DNA of 64,000 nucleotides from Flavobacterium fluviale (GTDB taxonomy: Bacteria; Bacteroidota; Bacteroidia; Flavobacteriales; Flavobacteriaceae), in the NCBI RefSeq assembly GCF_003312915.1, contig NZ_CP030261.1, positions 868,001-932,000 on the forward strand, read 5' to 3'. Every line of letters starts with the position of its first letter. Positions within the stretch are counted from its first letter, which is position 1. The notes beneath the pieces are model-generated. The model saw only the letters and a program-made list of their open reading frames with translations, was not told the DNA's origin and did not search any database. Positions 35,186-42,735 of the stretch are shown here, piece after piece. The position numbers and the translations under genes are program-made.

Positions 35186-36322
35186 ATGAAAATTTTATAC
35201 TTCTATCCCGAAAATCCATTACATAAAACGCAGGGAAATAATGCGAGAGCTTTGGCTTTATTAGAATATTTTAGGAACAGAAATGCAAGTGTTGATTTTG
35301 TTGGTGTTGCCACAAATACATTTACAATCAATGAAATAGACAAACTAAAAGAAGAAAAACTTATCTCAAATGGTCATCTTCTCCCTGTTTTTATTAGAAA
35401 GAAAAATCAAATGAGGTATTTTTTCTGCTACTCGCTGCCGAATAAAATTGGAAGGAAAATTGGTTTATTTGACAGAACCCGTTTAGGTCATGTTGAAGCT
35501 TTTAATAGCATTCTAAAAAAGAATCAATATGATGTAATCTTGATTTCATACGTGTACTGGGCAAAATTAGTTAAGAACAGCCCTAATATTAAGAATGCGA
35601 AATTAATGATCGATACACACGACTTTTTAACTTCTCAATTGCAAGAAAAAAAGAAATTTCAATTAGGACGATTTTTTGAGAAAGAAATAGAAATTTTAAG
35701 TTTATTTGATAAAATCTTAGTTATTTCTCCAGAAGAGAAGTTTCTTTTCTCGCAATTTCTTACTAAAGAAACAGCTTTGGCCACTCATGCTCTGCCTCAA
35801 AACTATAGTTCCAAAACAGCACATAAATACGATTTAATTTACACTGCCAGCGATAATGAGCATAATATAAAATCGGCTAAGTGGTTTTTTAGTTCCGTTT
35901 ATCCTTTACTGCCAAAGTCTATTAAAATATTAGTTGTTGGAAAAATCGGCAATTATATCGATGACTTCAGTAATGTTGAAAAAATTAATTTTATCGAAGA
36001 CTTGAACTCTGTTTACAGCCAGTCTAAAATCGCGATATGTCCGATGCTCAGTGGAACAGGTGTTAAGATTAAAGTAATTGAAGCTTTGTCCTTCGGAATT
36101 CCTGTTGTGTGCAATGAAAGAGGTGTCGATGGTTTATTGAACAAAACAAATAATGGATGTCTAGTTTCTGATAACGAAAATGAATTTGCTGCTTATATCA
36201 ATAAATTACTAATTGATGAAAATTACTATAACAAAGTAAGCTCTCAAGCCATAACTTTTTTTAACGCACATCATAGTATTGATGCCAATTACAGCATGTT
36301 AGACAAGATATTTAAATTATAA
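35186..36322 (+). CDS. glycosyltransferase, GT-B (group 1/4) family
   Basis: A 378-residue GT-B protein. The N-terminal domain begins MKILYFYPENPLHKTQGNNARALALLEYF with the acceptor-side GNN loop and contains LMIDTHDFLT. The C-terminal domain has LVVGKIGNYIDDFSN, IAICPMLSGTGVKIKVIEALSFGIPVV and NERGVDGL, where the glutamate (E in VIEALS) of the donor site is preserved. It probably transfers a sugar to a surface glycan. It is convergent with the next glycosyltransferase; their 3' ends overlap by 6 bp. Confidence 0.8.
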   Translation: MKILYFYPENPLHKTQGNNARALALLEYFRNRNASVDFVGVATNTFTINEIDKLKEEKLISNGHLLPVFIRKKNQMRYFFCYSLPNKIGRKIGLFDRTRLGHVEAFNSILKKNQYDVILISYVYWAKLVKNSPNIKNAKLMIDTHDFLTSQLQEKKKFQLGRFFEKEIEILSLFDKILVISPEEKFLFSQFLTKETALATHALPQNYSSKTAHKYDLIYTASDNEHNIKSAKWFFSSVYPLLPKSIKILVVGKIGNYIDDFSNVEKINFIEDLNSVYSQSKIAICPMLSGTGVKIKVIEALSFGIPVVCNERGVDGLLNKTNNGCLVSDNENEFAAYINKLLIDENYYNKVSSQAITFFNAHHSIDANYSMLDKIFKL

Positions 36323-37513
36323 AGTTTCAAATTTGGAAAATAGCGATTCCAGCACTTTAATTGAAAATGGTTCCAGACTCTTTTCGGAGTTTTCCTGCAA
36401 TTCCATCCAAAGATCCTTATTGTTATATAGTTCAATTATTGCAGATGCAAATTCTTCTTTGGTGTCATAAATCAAAGCATTTTTTTCATGAACCAGATTC
36501 ATTCCTTCGGCACCAATAGAAGATGTAATAACAGGCAGATAGTATTCAAAAGCCTGTCCAATCTTACCTTTTACTCCAGCGCCGTATCGCAAGGGTGCGA
36601 CCATCATCTTATTTTGTTTAAAAAAAGAACTTATATCTGGCACATAACCTTGAAATATAAATCTTGGATCACTAATCTCATTGATTTTTTCATTTACATT
36701 TCCAATAATATTTACTCTGATATTGCTATTTTTCTCCCAAACAATTGGCATAATATCGTGATATAAATAATGAATTGCATTGATATTGGGCTCATGCTGA
36801 GAACCAATAAAAAGGATATCTTCACGATTTTCAAAATGCAATCCTTCTTCTCTGTCAATTTTTTGGTAGTGAATATTCGAAATGGTAATCAATTTTTTGT
36901 TATCAATATATTTTGCCATAATTTCTTTCTCAATATCAGAAATAGTAACTACATAATCTGCATTTTGAGCTAGTTTGGTTTCTATATTGAAGAATCTATT
37001 ATAATTTTTTCTGAGCGAAATTCTCATCGGATCAATTTTAATAGCTCTCTTATAACGAAGAAAATGAATATCAACCATATCAAAAATGGATATAGCATCT
37101 GGAAGCAAATTTCTAAGTTTCTTAAAATTATACTTTAAACTTCTCGCTCCGTGGTACCATACAAAATCAACTTTTGGAATTTTTGTTACAAAATCAAAAT
37201 AATTTTGATACTGATTGGTTTCTACGTAAACAATTGCGCCCAAATCACTAAATCCTTTAACATATTTGTTATCTCGGAATGTATTTTTTGAACAAATAAC
37301 ACAATTATAACCTTTATCTTTAAAAAGGAGAATGATTTCTCTAAGTCTATTAGAACCAGAATCTAAATCAAATGAAGGTAGACTAATATCAAAAAAAACA
37401 ATCGTTCTCTTATCCACATCATAAATCTCGTAGTTTGGAATAGATTGATCCGTTTGATTCTTGATTATCTCTTTTCTTTTATAGTAACCTTTAATCCTTT
37501 TAAATATCCCCAT
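36317..37513 (-). CDS. glycosyltransferase, GT-B family
   Basis: A 398-residue GT-B protein with a basic N-terminal stretch (FKRIKGYYKRKEII) that may touch the membrane. Landmarks are DISLPSFDLDSGSNRLREIILLF, VDFVWYHGARSLKYNF, IFDMVDIHFLRYKR, IGSQHEPNINAIHYL, and a donor site MVAPLRYGAGVKGKIGQAFEYYLPVI. It resembles rhamnosyl/glycosyl transferases of surface polysaccharide clusters, but there is no polymerase or flippase gene here. The 3' end overlaps that of the convergent neighbour. Confidence 0.78.
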   Translation of the reverse strand: MGIFKRIKGYYKRKEIIKNQTDQSIPNYEIYDVDKRTIVFFDISLPSFDLDSGSNRLREIILLFKDKGYNCVICSKNTFRDNKYVKGFSDLGAIVYVETNQYQNYFDFVTKIPKVDFVWYHGARSLKYNFKKLRNLLPDAISIFDMVDIHFLRYKRAIKIDPMRISLRKNYNRFFNIETKLAQNADYVVTISDIEKEIMAKYIDNKKLITISNIHYQKIDREEGLHFENREDILFIGSQHEPNINAIHYLYHDIMPIVWEKNSNIRVNIIGNVNEKINEISDPRFIFQGYVPDISSFFKQNKMMVAPLRYGAGVKGKIGQAFEYYLPVITSSIGAEGMNLVHEKNALIYDTKEEFASAIIELYNNKDLWMELQENSEKSLEPFSIKVLESLFSKFETL

Positions 37514-37811
37514 ATCATTCCTGTTTAGTCTCTATTATCTTTTACGAGTGTGCCTATAAATTATAGATAACCAAAAATGGATTTGGTTGCGTTCATTTTA
37601 AAAAAAAATGTCTTTTCTTTTAAACTAAAACTCAATTTGTGTTTCTTTTATTATCTGAAAAATATCAAAAAAAGAAAACAAACCTAAATAAAGTACATTA
37701 CAATGATTATCAGGTGTTTTATATTTCAAAGAGATCAAATCTAATTTACAAATGTATTATAACAGAAACACAGAGCATACAATACAATTATTGCTTAAAA
37801 AAACTTTAGAA
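37514..37811. other. 298-bp non-coding gap
   Basis: Very AT-rich with long A and T runs. It lies upstream of the glycosyltransferase gene and beyond the 3' end of the thioredoxin gene, and must hold the glycosyltransferase promoter. I see no hairpin, repeat or conserved motif in it that I can name. Confidence 0.6.
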
Positions 37812-38285
37812 CTATTGGTTATAATCTTTAATTTTTTCTAAAAGAACTTTAAAATCTTTTGGACTTAAATAGTTATTATACTGCAGAATAATTTCGTTAT
37901 TGTCGTTCAAAACGCATAAAACCGGATATACAATTTGATTATTAATAGTTCCGAACTGTAAAGCCAGTTCATGAACGCCAACATTATTTCCCGAAGGTTT
38001 GAATTTAAAAACCTGATTATTAAACGTAATATCCCGTTTTTCCTCGGCATTGAAATCAATAAAATAGAAATCTGAATTTAGCTTTTCTATAATTTCTTTG
38101 TTTTTGAAAGTCGTTGCTTTCATTCTTTGGCAAAACTGACACCAATCGGTATGGATGAAAACAATGATTTTTCGTTTTTGAATTTGCTGCAAACTATCTA
38201 CTTCCTCAAAAGTCCTGCTTTTTAACTGGCAGAATCCTGTTGAAGTTATTCCGAAGAAGAATATTAGAAGAAATAGCTTTTTCAT
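37812..38285 (-). CDS. secreted thioredoxin-fold protein
   Basis: A 157-residue protein with a signal peptide (cut after about residue 19, STGFC-Q). The thioredoxin fold has the active site HTDWCQFCQRM, a CxxC with an aromatic before it as in DsbD-gamma/SoxW-like thiol reductases. It acts in the periplasm or lies membrane-attached. The gene follows the TonB receptor on the same strand, and may keep receptor cysteines or metal ligands reduced; that link is inferred from position and from the CGVC pair in the receptor plug. Confidence 0.82.
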   Translation of the reverse strand: MKKLFLLIFFFGITSTGFCQLKSRTFEEVDSLQQIQKRKIIVFIHTDWCQFCQRMKATTFKNKEIIEKLNSDFYFIDFNAEEKRDITFNNQVFKFKPSGNNVGVHELALQFGTINNQIVYPVLCVLNDNNEIILQYNNYLSPKDFKVLLEKIKDYNQ

Positions 38286-38309
38286 TTTGATTTTAGTTGA
38301 TTCGTTCTA

Positions 38310-38445
38310 AACACATAGAGACATAGATTTTTTAGTTAACTTGTTAAGATCATTTAAAAAGCTAGCTTTCACACATAGTTACTATGTTTATTGATGCAAG
38401 TGAAACGCCTTTCAAAGCATTACAAAATCTATGTTTCTATGTGTT
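38310..38445. repeat. two-armed intergenic hairpin (ACATAGA word)
   Basis: The arms at 38310-38331 and 38424-38445 are reverse complements at 21 of 22 positions. Each arm repeats ACATAGA. The 92-nt loop contains a smaller CATAGTTACTATG palindrome. It separates the TonB receptor and thioredoxin genes, which run in the same direction. Confidence 0.75.
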
Positions 38446-38463
38446 AAAAAATTATTCTTTTTT

Positions 38464-40728
38464 TTACCTCAAATTATATCGCAATCCAATAAACCCGCGA
38501 ATAGTCTGGTTTTGCCCATAAACATAAGTGGTATCAAACGTCAGTCCGTATGGATTATCAGGCGTAACCATTACTTTTCCAGCCGAATCATATTGTACAT
38601 TTTTATCGAAAGGATCGTTGGTTCTAGAAATCAAAAACGGATTATTTTGTTTTGGGGTAAAGTTCAGCAAATTTTTGACACCTCCGTAAACTTCAAAATC
38701 TTTCCAGCCTGTATACGTAAACTGAATATTCTGAATGCTGTACCAAGGCGAATTTGGATTTCTCGGATCGTATTCGTTCAATAAAGGCAATTTCATCGGA
38801 CTGTAAACATTTCCGGTATAATCCAACAGTAAATTCCAAGGTTGTATTTTGTATGAAACACTCCATGTTCCTGTAAATCTTTCGGTTAAAAAAGGTCTTT
38901 CTGAAATTTTGTCCTGAACATTTTTATTGTCTAAAACTGTCGCGCCAAGAATAAACTTTAAGCCATTTGTAAAATTTAAATCAACATTCGTGCTGATTCC
39001 CTGACTTATCGCATAACCATCAATGTTGTCGTAAATAATTTTATTGGGATCTGTTTCATAATCTGAAATGATTTTATTGCTGAATCTCGTATAAAAAGCC
39101 GTCGTTTCAATTCCCATAAATGTTCCATTTTCGAAATTGATTTTCTGAATATAATTCAGATTGACGTTTACCGATTTCTCTGGTTTTAAATCATTTTGTA
39201 TCACCACATCTCGGGAACCTGTAAGCGCGGCATGATCTTCCGTAAATAAATTCACTACGCGAAATCCGGTTCCAGCGTTTAATCGAAAAATTGTGTTTTC
39301 ATTTGCTTTGAAACGATATGCCAATCTCGGTGTAAAAATCGAACCATGAATCGAGTTATAGTCGTAACGCGCACCTAGCAAAACCTGACTTTTAGGCGAA
39401 AATGTAATTTCATCCTGAACAAAAATTCCCGGAAGCCAAGTACTTTCAGCCTCTTCTGTCGCTGGAGTATTGTCGTCATAATACGTATATCGATTGGCAA
39501 TTCCCGCAAGTAAATCATTGCGACCGCTTTTTTTATCCCAAGTCAATTGCAGAAAACCAATTTTTTGATTAGCAATATAAGATGTCGTTCCGTATCGGCT
39601 GTCTTGGTAATGCACGTTTCCAGAAAATGAAAGCATTAATTTCTCTTCAAATGGTAATTGATAACTTCCAATTAACTCTCCTCTTTTGGTATAAATGCTT
39701 TCACCGTAAATTTCGTCACCTCCTCTGTACTTTTTCTCCCAGCGAACATCTCCGCCCCAGCGGTCTTCATACATGCCGCGCGCAGCAATTGTAAAGAGAC
39801 GGTTGTTATTTCGTTGAAAGTTCCATTTATTGAAGACTGAAATTCGTTCAGAAAGTGTCACATCCGTAAAATTATCTTTGTCTTTATCAATAACCTGATC
39901 GTAGTTGAAGTAATTTACGCCTAAAAGTGAAGTCGCTTTTTTGCCGACATTAAATTTCATTCCCAAATCGAGATTGCTTTCGAAGTAAGAAGTTGTAAAA
40001 TAATCCGCAGAAAAAACAGGCGCATTTGTTGGGTTTTTAGTGATAATATTGATTAAGCCGCCAACAGCCTCACTTCCATAAAGAGAAGAGGCGGGACCTT
40101 TTACAATTTCAATTCTTTCTACCAAAGAATTCGGAATTCCAGATAAACCATAAACCGTCGAAAGACTGCTTACAATTGGCATTCCGTCGATCAAAACCAA
40201 AGTATACGGACCTTCCAAACCATTTATATGAATATCTCCCGTGTTACAAACACCGCAATTGAGCTGTGGACGAACGCCGTTTATATTTTGAAGTGCATCG
40301 TAAATACTAGCCGTCGGATTTTTTTTGAAGAAAGTTGGTGAATAAACCTCAACAGGAACGGCACTTTCCAATCGCTTGACTGCTTTTAAAGTTCCGGAAA
40401 CCACAACTTCGTTTAATTGATTATCGTTATCTTCCAAATCAAAATCAAGATTTAGATTTTGTCCTTTTATAATTGAAAATCTTTGGGTTACAGGTTTGAA
40501 TCCAGTCGAGGTCACTTGAATTCTTCCATTTTCCATTTCTATATTTTCAAAACTGTAATATCCTAAACTATCAGAAATTGTTTTTTGGTTTGTTCCTAAT
40601 AAATGAACGTTTGCGGCCTGTATTTTTCTTCCTTCACCAGAAATAAAACCTGAGATTTTAGTGGTTTCCTGCGCAAAAGAAAATTGTAAATTAAATAATA
40701 TCAATATCAAAATTGAATTTTTCATCAT
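38464..40728 (-). CDS. TonB-dependent outer-membrane receptor, probably for a metal or metal complex
   Basis: A 754-residue receptor: signal peptide (ILILILFNLQFSFAQ), carboxypeptidase-like beta domain (ISGFISGEGRKIQAANVHLLGTN), plug domain, then a 22-strand barrel ending in GLRYNLR. The plug has IYDALQNINGVRPQLNCGVCNTG and INGLEGPYTLVLIDGMPIVS; a CxxC pair in a plug is unusual and could bind a soft metal. No SusD partner follows, so it is not a glycan system. The neighbours (thioredoxin, MerC protein, Fur, NRAMP, MntR) point to metal uptake. A promoter with an overlapping DtxR-type box lies just upstream. Iron, manganese or copper cannot be told apart. Confidence 0.87.
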   Translation of the reverse strand: MMKNSILILILFNLQFSFAQETTKISGFISGEGRKIQAANVHLLGTNQKTISDSLGYYSFENIEMENGRIQVTSTGFKPVTQRFSIIKGQNLNLDFDLEDNDNQLNEVVVSGTLKAVKRLESAVPVEVYSPTFFKKNPTASIYDALQNINGVRPQLNCGVCNTGDIHINGLEGPYTLVLIDGMPIVSSLSTVYGLSGIPNSLVERIEIVKGPASSLYGSEAVGGLINIITKNPTNAPVFSADYFTTSYFESNLDLGMKFNVGKKATSLLGVNYFNYDQVIDKDKDNFTDVTLSERISVFNKWNFQRNNNRLFTIAARGMYEDRWGGDVRWEKKYRGGDEIYGESIYTKRGELIGSYQLPFEEKLMLSFSGNVHYQDSRYGTTSYIANQKIGFLQLTWDKKSGRNDLLAGIANRYTYYDDNTPATEEAESTWLPGIFVQDEITFSPKSQVLLGARYDYNSIHGSIFTPRLAYRFKANENTIFRLNAGTGFRVVNLFTEDHAALTGSRDVVIQNDLKPEKSVNVNLNYIQKINFENGTFMGIETTAFYTRFSNKIISDYETDPNKIIYDNIDGYAISQGISTNVDLNFTNGLKFILGATVLDNKNVQDKISERPFLTERFTGTWSVSYKIQPWNLLLDYTGNVYSPMKLPLLNEYDPRNPNSPWYSIQNIQFTYTGWKDFEVYGGVKNLLNFTPKQNNPFLISRTNDPFDKNVQYDSAGKVMVTPDNPYGLTFDTTYVYGQNQTIRGFIGLRYNLR

Positions 40729-40740
40729 TATAAAATTAAA

Positions 40741-40775
40741 TTTAGACAAAACTAAAAATTAAATTTGACAAACAA
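40741..40775 (-). promoter_or_regulatory. promoter of the TonB receptor with overlapping DtxR-type box
   Basis: Minus strand: -33 TTG (40773-40775), 18-nt spacer, -7 TAGTTTTG (40747-40754). The 16-mer TTTAGACAAAACTAAA at 40741-40756 covers the -7 element and has the same TTTAGAC-N4-CTAAA skeleton as the box upstream of the NRAMP gene (12 of 16 identical). A repressor bound there would block initiation. Confidence 0.5.
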
Positions 40776-40874
40776 TGATTCTAAAACTAAAAATTTTCAA
40801 ACTGATTTAATTCAATATGTTAGATTTATTTAAAACATATAAAAATATTAATTTAAAAAAAGTCAAGTAAATCC

Positions 40875-40895
40875 GACAGGTTTTAAAAACCTGTC
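40875..40895 (-). terminator. terminator-like hairpin after the oxidoreductase gene
   Basis: GACAGGTTTT / AAAACCTGTC stem, with a further CAGGTTTAAAA copy beside it; located 11 nt past the stop codon of the oxidoreductase. Confidence 0.6.
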
Positions 40896-40905
40896 AGGTT
40901 TAAAA

Positions 40906-41811
40906 TTAAAAATCCTCTTCAATAAGATCTTTATTAATCACAGCACCCGCAAAAGAACCTGTCGAAACTGCAATTGCCACAGATCGCATTTGCGTTGTAC
41001 AATCCCCACTTGCGTAAATTCCACCAACGTTTGTGTTTTGCATAAAATCGACTTTCAGCAAACCTTGTTCGGTAATTTCACAGCCTAATTCTTTGGGCAA
41101 ATTACAATGCTGCTCAAATGGCGGTCTTGCATAAATGGCTTTTACGGCAGTTTTTTCCTGATTTTTAAAGATGATATTTTGAATATAACCTTGTTCATGT
41201 TCAAATGAATCAATTTCTTCTTCAAAAATTGCAACTCCATGTTTTTTAAGTATTTCTGTTTGTTCTAAAGTCAAAGTCGACTTTCCATTGGTACATAAAC
41301 TTAAATTTTTTGTCCAATTCGAAATCAATTTTGCAAAATCAAATGCGATTTCTCCATTGGCAATAATGGCTGTTTTTTCATTCTTCACTTCGTAACCATG
41401 ACAATACGGGCAATGAAGCACCGAAATTCCCCAGCAATCTGCAAAACCTTTAATTTCCGGGATTAAATCTTTAACACCAGTCGCAAATAGAACTTTTCTG
41501 GATGTAAAAACTTTACCTGATTCGGTTGAGATTTCAAATCCACTTTCCTTTTTAATTGCTTTTGTGGCAAGTCCATTATAAAAATGAACTGTTTTATAAA
41601 GCTCGACTTGTAATTTGGCTTTCGCCGAAATAACTGCGGGTTTCTCCCCGTCTTGTGTAATAAAATTATGGGAATGCGGCGTTTGCCTGTTACAAGGCAG
41701 ACCGCTGTCAATTACCAAAACCTGACGGAGTGAACGTCCTAAACTCATTGCAGCAGACAAACCGCTGTAGCTTCCGCCAATAATAATCACGTCAAAATTT
41801 TTCTCTTTCAT
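40906..41811 (-). CDS. FAD/NAD(P)-dependent thioredoxin-reductase-like oxidoreductase
   Basis: A 301-residue flavoprotein of the pyridine nucleotide-disulfide oxidoreductase family. FAD site VIIIGGSYSGLSAAMSLGR, then the redox pair in HCPYCHGYE, a second nucleotide fold, and the closing GGIYASGDCTTQ. The HCPYCHGYE type is found in proteins near thioredoxin reductase that often pair with metal-response genes; its thiol partner is unknown. It starts 10 nt after the MerC gene in the same direction and is likely co-transcribed with it under the Fur-type boxes. Confidence 0.85.
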   Translation of the reverse strand: MKEKNFDVIIIGGSYSGLSAAMSLGRSLRQVLVIDSGLPCNRQTPHSHNFITQDGEKPAVISAKAKLQVELYKTVHFYNGLATKAIKKESGFEISTESGKVFTSRKVLFATGVKDLIPEIKGFADCWGISVLHCPYCHGYEVKNEKTAIIANGEIAFDFAKLISNWTKNLSLCTNGKSTLTLEQTEILKKHGVAIFEEEIDSFEHEQGYIQNIIFKNQEKTAVKAIYARPPFEQHCNLPKELGCEITEQGLLKVDFMQNTNVGGIYASGDCTTQMRSVAIAVSTGSFAGAVINKDLIEEDF

Positions 41812-41821
41812 AATTATATTT

Positions 41822-42175
41822 TTAATGATCTTGTTTTCTATGTGATTTGTAATTCAATAAATGTCCGATAATCATTCCGACACCACCGAAATAAATTAGA
41901 TCAATATGAATGTCTAATATTATTTCACTCAAAATACTGATCAAAATTGAGCTCATTGAAACAATCAAGATTGACGAAATCAAAAGACTTGATTTTTTCG
42001 TAATTTTGAAGATTGCAAATAAACCGATTGAGGCAAATACTAAATCGATAATTGGATTGTGAGTCAGTCCTAAAGGAAGAATCGTTAAGAGCGGAAAAAT
42101 TAAGCAGTGAACTAGACAGATTGCTGCGCTGGAAATTCCTAAAATATCGTAAACGGATGAGGTAGTTTTCTTCAT
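41822..42175 (-). CDS. MerC-domain membrane protein
   Basis: A 117-residue protein with four hydrophobic helices. An early cysteine pair region AICLVHCLIFPLL matches the MerC domain, originally a mercury-uptake protein but common in Bacteroidota next to Fur-like regulators. A role in metal import or export is inferred. The C-terminal end is basic and histidine-containing (GHLLNYKSHRKQDH). It is the first gene of the minus-strand unit whose promoter is covered by two palindromic boxes. Confidence 0.82.
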   Translation of the reverse strand: MKKTTSSVYDILGISSAAICLVHCLIFPLLTILPLGLTHNPIIDLVFASIGLFAIFKITKKSSLLISSILIVSMSSILISILSEIILDIHIDLIYFGGVGMIIGHLLNYKSHRKQDH

Positions 42176-42194
42176 TTCTTTTAATTTTGCTTAA

Positions 42195-42245
42195 TGCAAT
42201 TATGTTGCAAATATACAATTTTAATTCAAGTGCAACATTGTTGCG
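42195..42245 (-). promoter_or_regulatory. merC promoter with two Fur/Zur-type palindromes
   Basis: Minus-strand promoter: -33 TTG (42233-42235), 17-nt spacer, -7 TATATTTG (42208-42215). Box 1 TGCAATTATGTTGCA (42195-42209) touches the -7 element and the likely start site; box 2 TGCAACATTGTTGCG (42231-42245) covers the -33 element. Both are 6-3-6 palindromes with one mismatch, 36 bp apart. They lie between merC and the divergent Fur-family gene, the usual place for autoregulated control. Confidence 0.65.
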
Positions 42246-42268
42246 TTTAATTTTTAATTCATTACAAA

Positions 42269-42661
42269 ATGAAAACTACGCGTAATACCACAGCTAAAAC
42301 CGCTGTATTAGAGGTTTTTGACAAATCAAAAACGGCATTATCCCATACTGAAATTCAAAAACAATTGAACGACGTTTGTGATCGTGTAACTATTTACAGA
42401 ATTTTAGACCGCTTGGTTAACGACGATATTATTCATAAAATCTCAAATCTTGACGGAACAGTAAAATACGCAAAATGTAACCATTCGCATCAGCGTGTAC
42501 ATATTCATAATCATGCTCATTTCAGCTGTGAGAATTGCCATGAAATAACTTGTTTGGAGAATGTAAAGCCTAGCTACATTATGCCGCATAATTATAAAGT
42601 CAACGAAATTAATTTTACATTATCAGGATTATGTCCGAAATGTTTAAATTCTAACATTTAA
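42269..42661 (+). CDS. Fur-family transcriptional regulator (Zur-like)
   Basis: A 130-residue regulator. The N-terminal winged helix includes ALSHTEIQKQLNDVCDRVTIYRILDRLVNDDIIHKI. The C-terminal metal region is histidine-rich (CNHSHQRVHIHNHAHFSC) with paired cysteines CENCHEIT and CPKC, the structural zinc ligands. Sequence alone cannot say whether it senses zinc or iron; the regulated neighbours (MerC, redox protein, TonB receptor) suggest a transition metal. It diverges from merC, and the boxes between them are its best candidate operators. Confidence 0.88.
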   Translation: MKTTRNTTAKTAVLEVFDKSKTALSHTEIQKQLNDVCDRVTIYRILDRLVNDDIIHKISNLDGTVKYAKCNHSHQRVHIHNHAHFSCENCHEITCLENVKPSYIMPHNYKVNEINFTLSGLCPKCLNSNI

Positions 42662-42663
42662 CA

Positions 42664-42716
42664 TTTAGACTCGTCTAAAAATATTGTTTCGCGAATATAA
42701 TTTTTACATATATTTG
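42664..42716 (+). promoter_or_regulatory. NRAMP promoter with upstream DtxR/MntR-type box
   Basis: TTTAGACTCGTCTAAA (42664-42679) is a 7-2-7 perfect palindrome 2 nt after the Fur gene stop. A promoter follows: -33 TTG (42684-42686), 22-nt spacer, -7 TATATTTG (42709-42716), 19 nt before the NRAMP start. A DtxR/MntR-family regulator is encoded just after the NRAMP gene. Confidence 0.65.
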
Positions 42717-42735
42717 TGAAAACAATACTTTTACA

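Noticed and set aside
34224..37513. Glycosyltransferase genes as a polysaccharide island
   Set aside because: There are only three transferases, no polymerase, flippase or chain-length gene, and no mobile-element borders.
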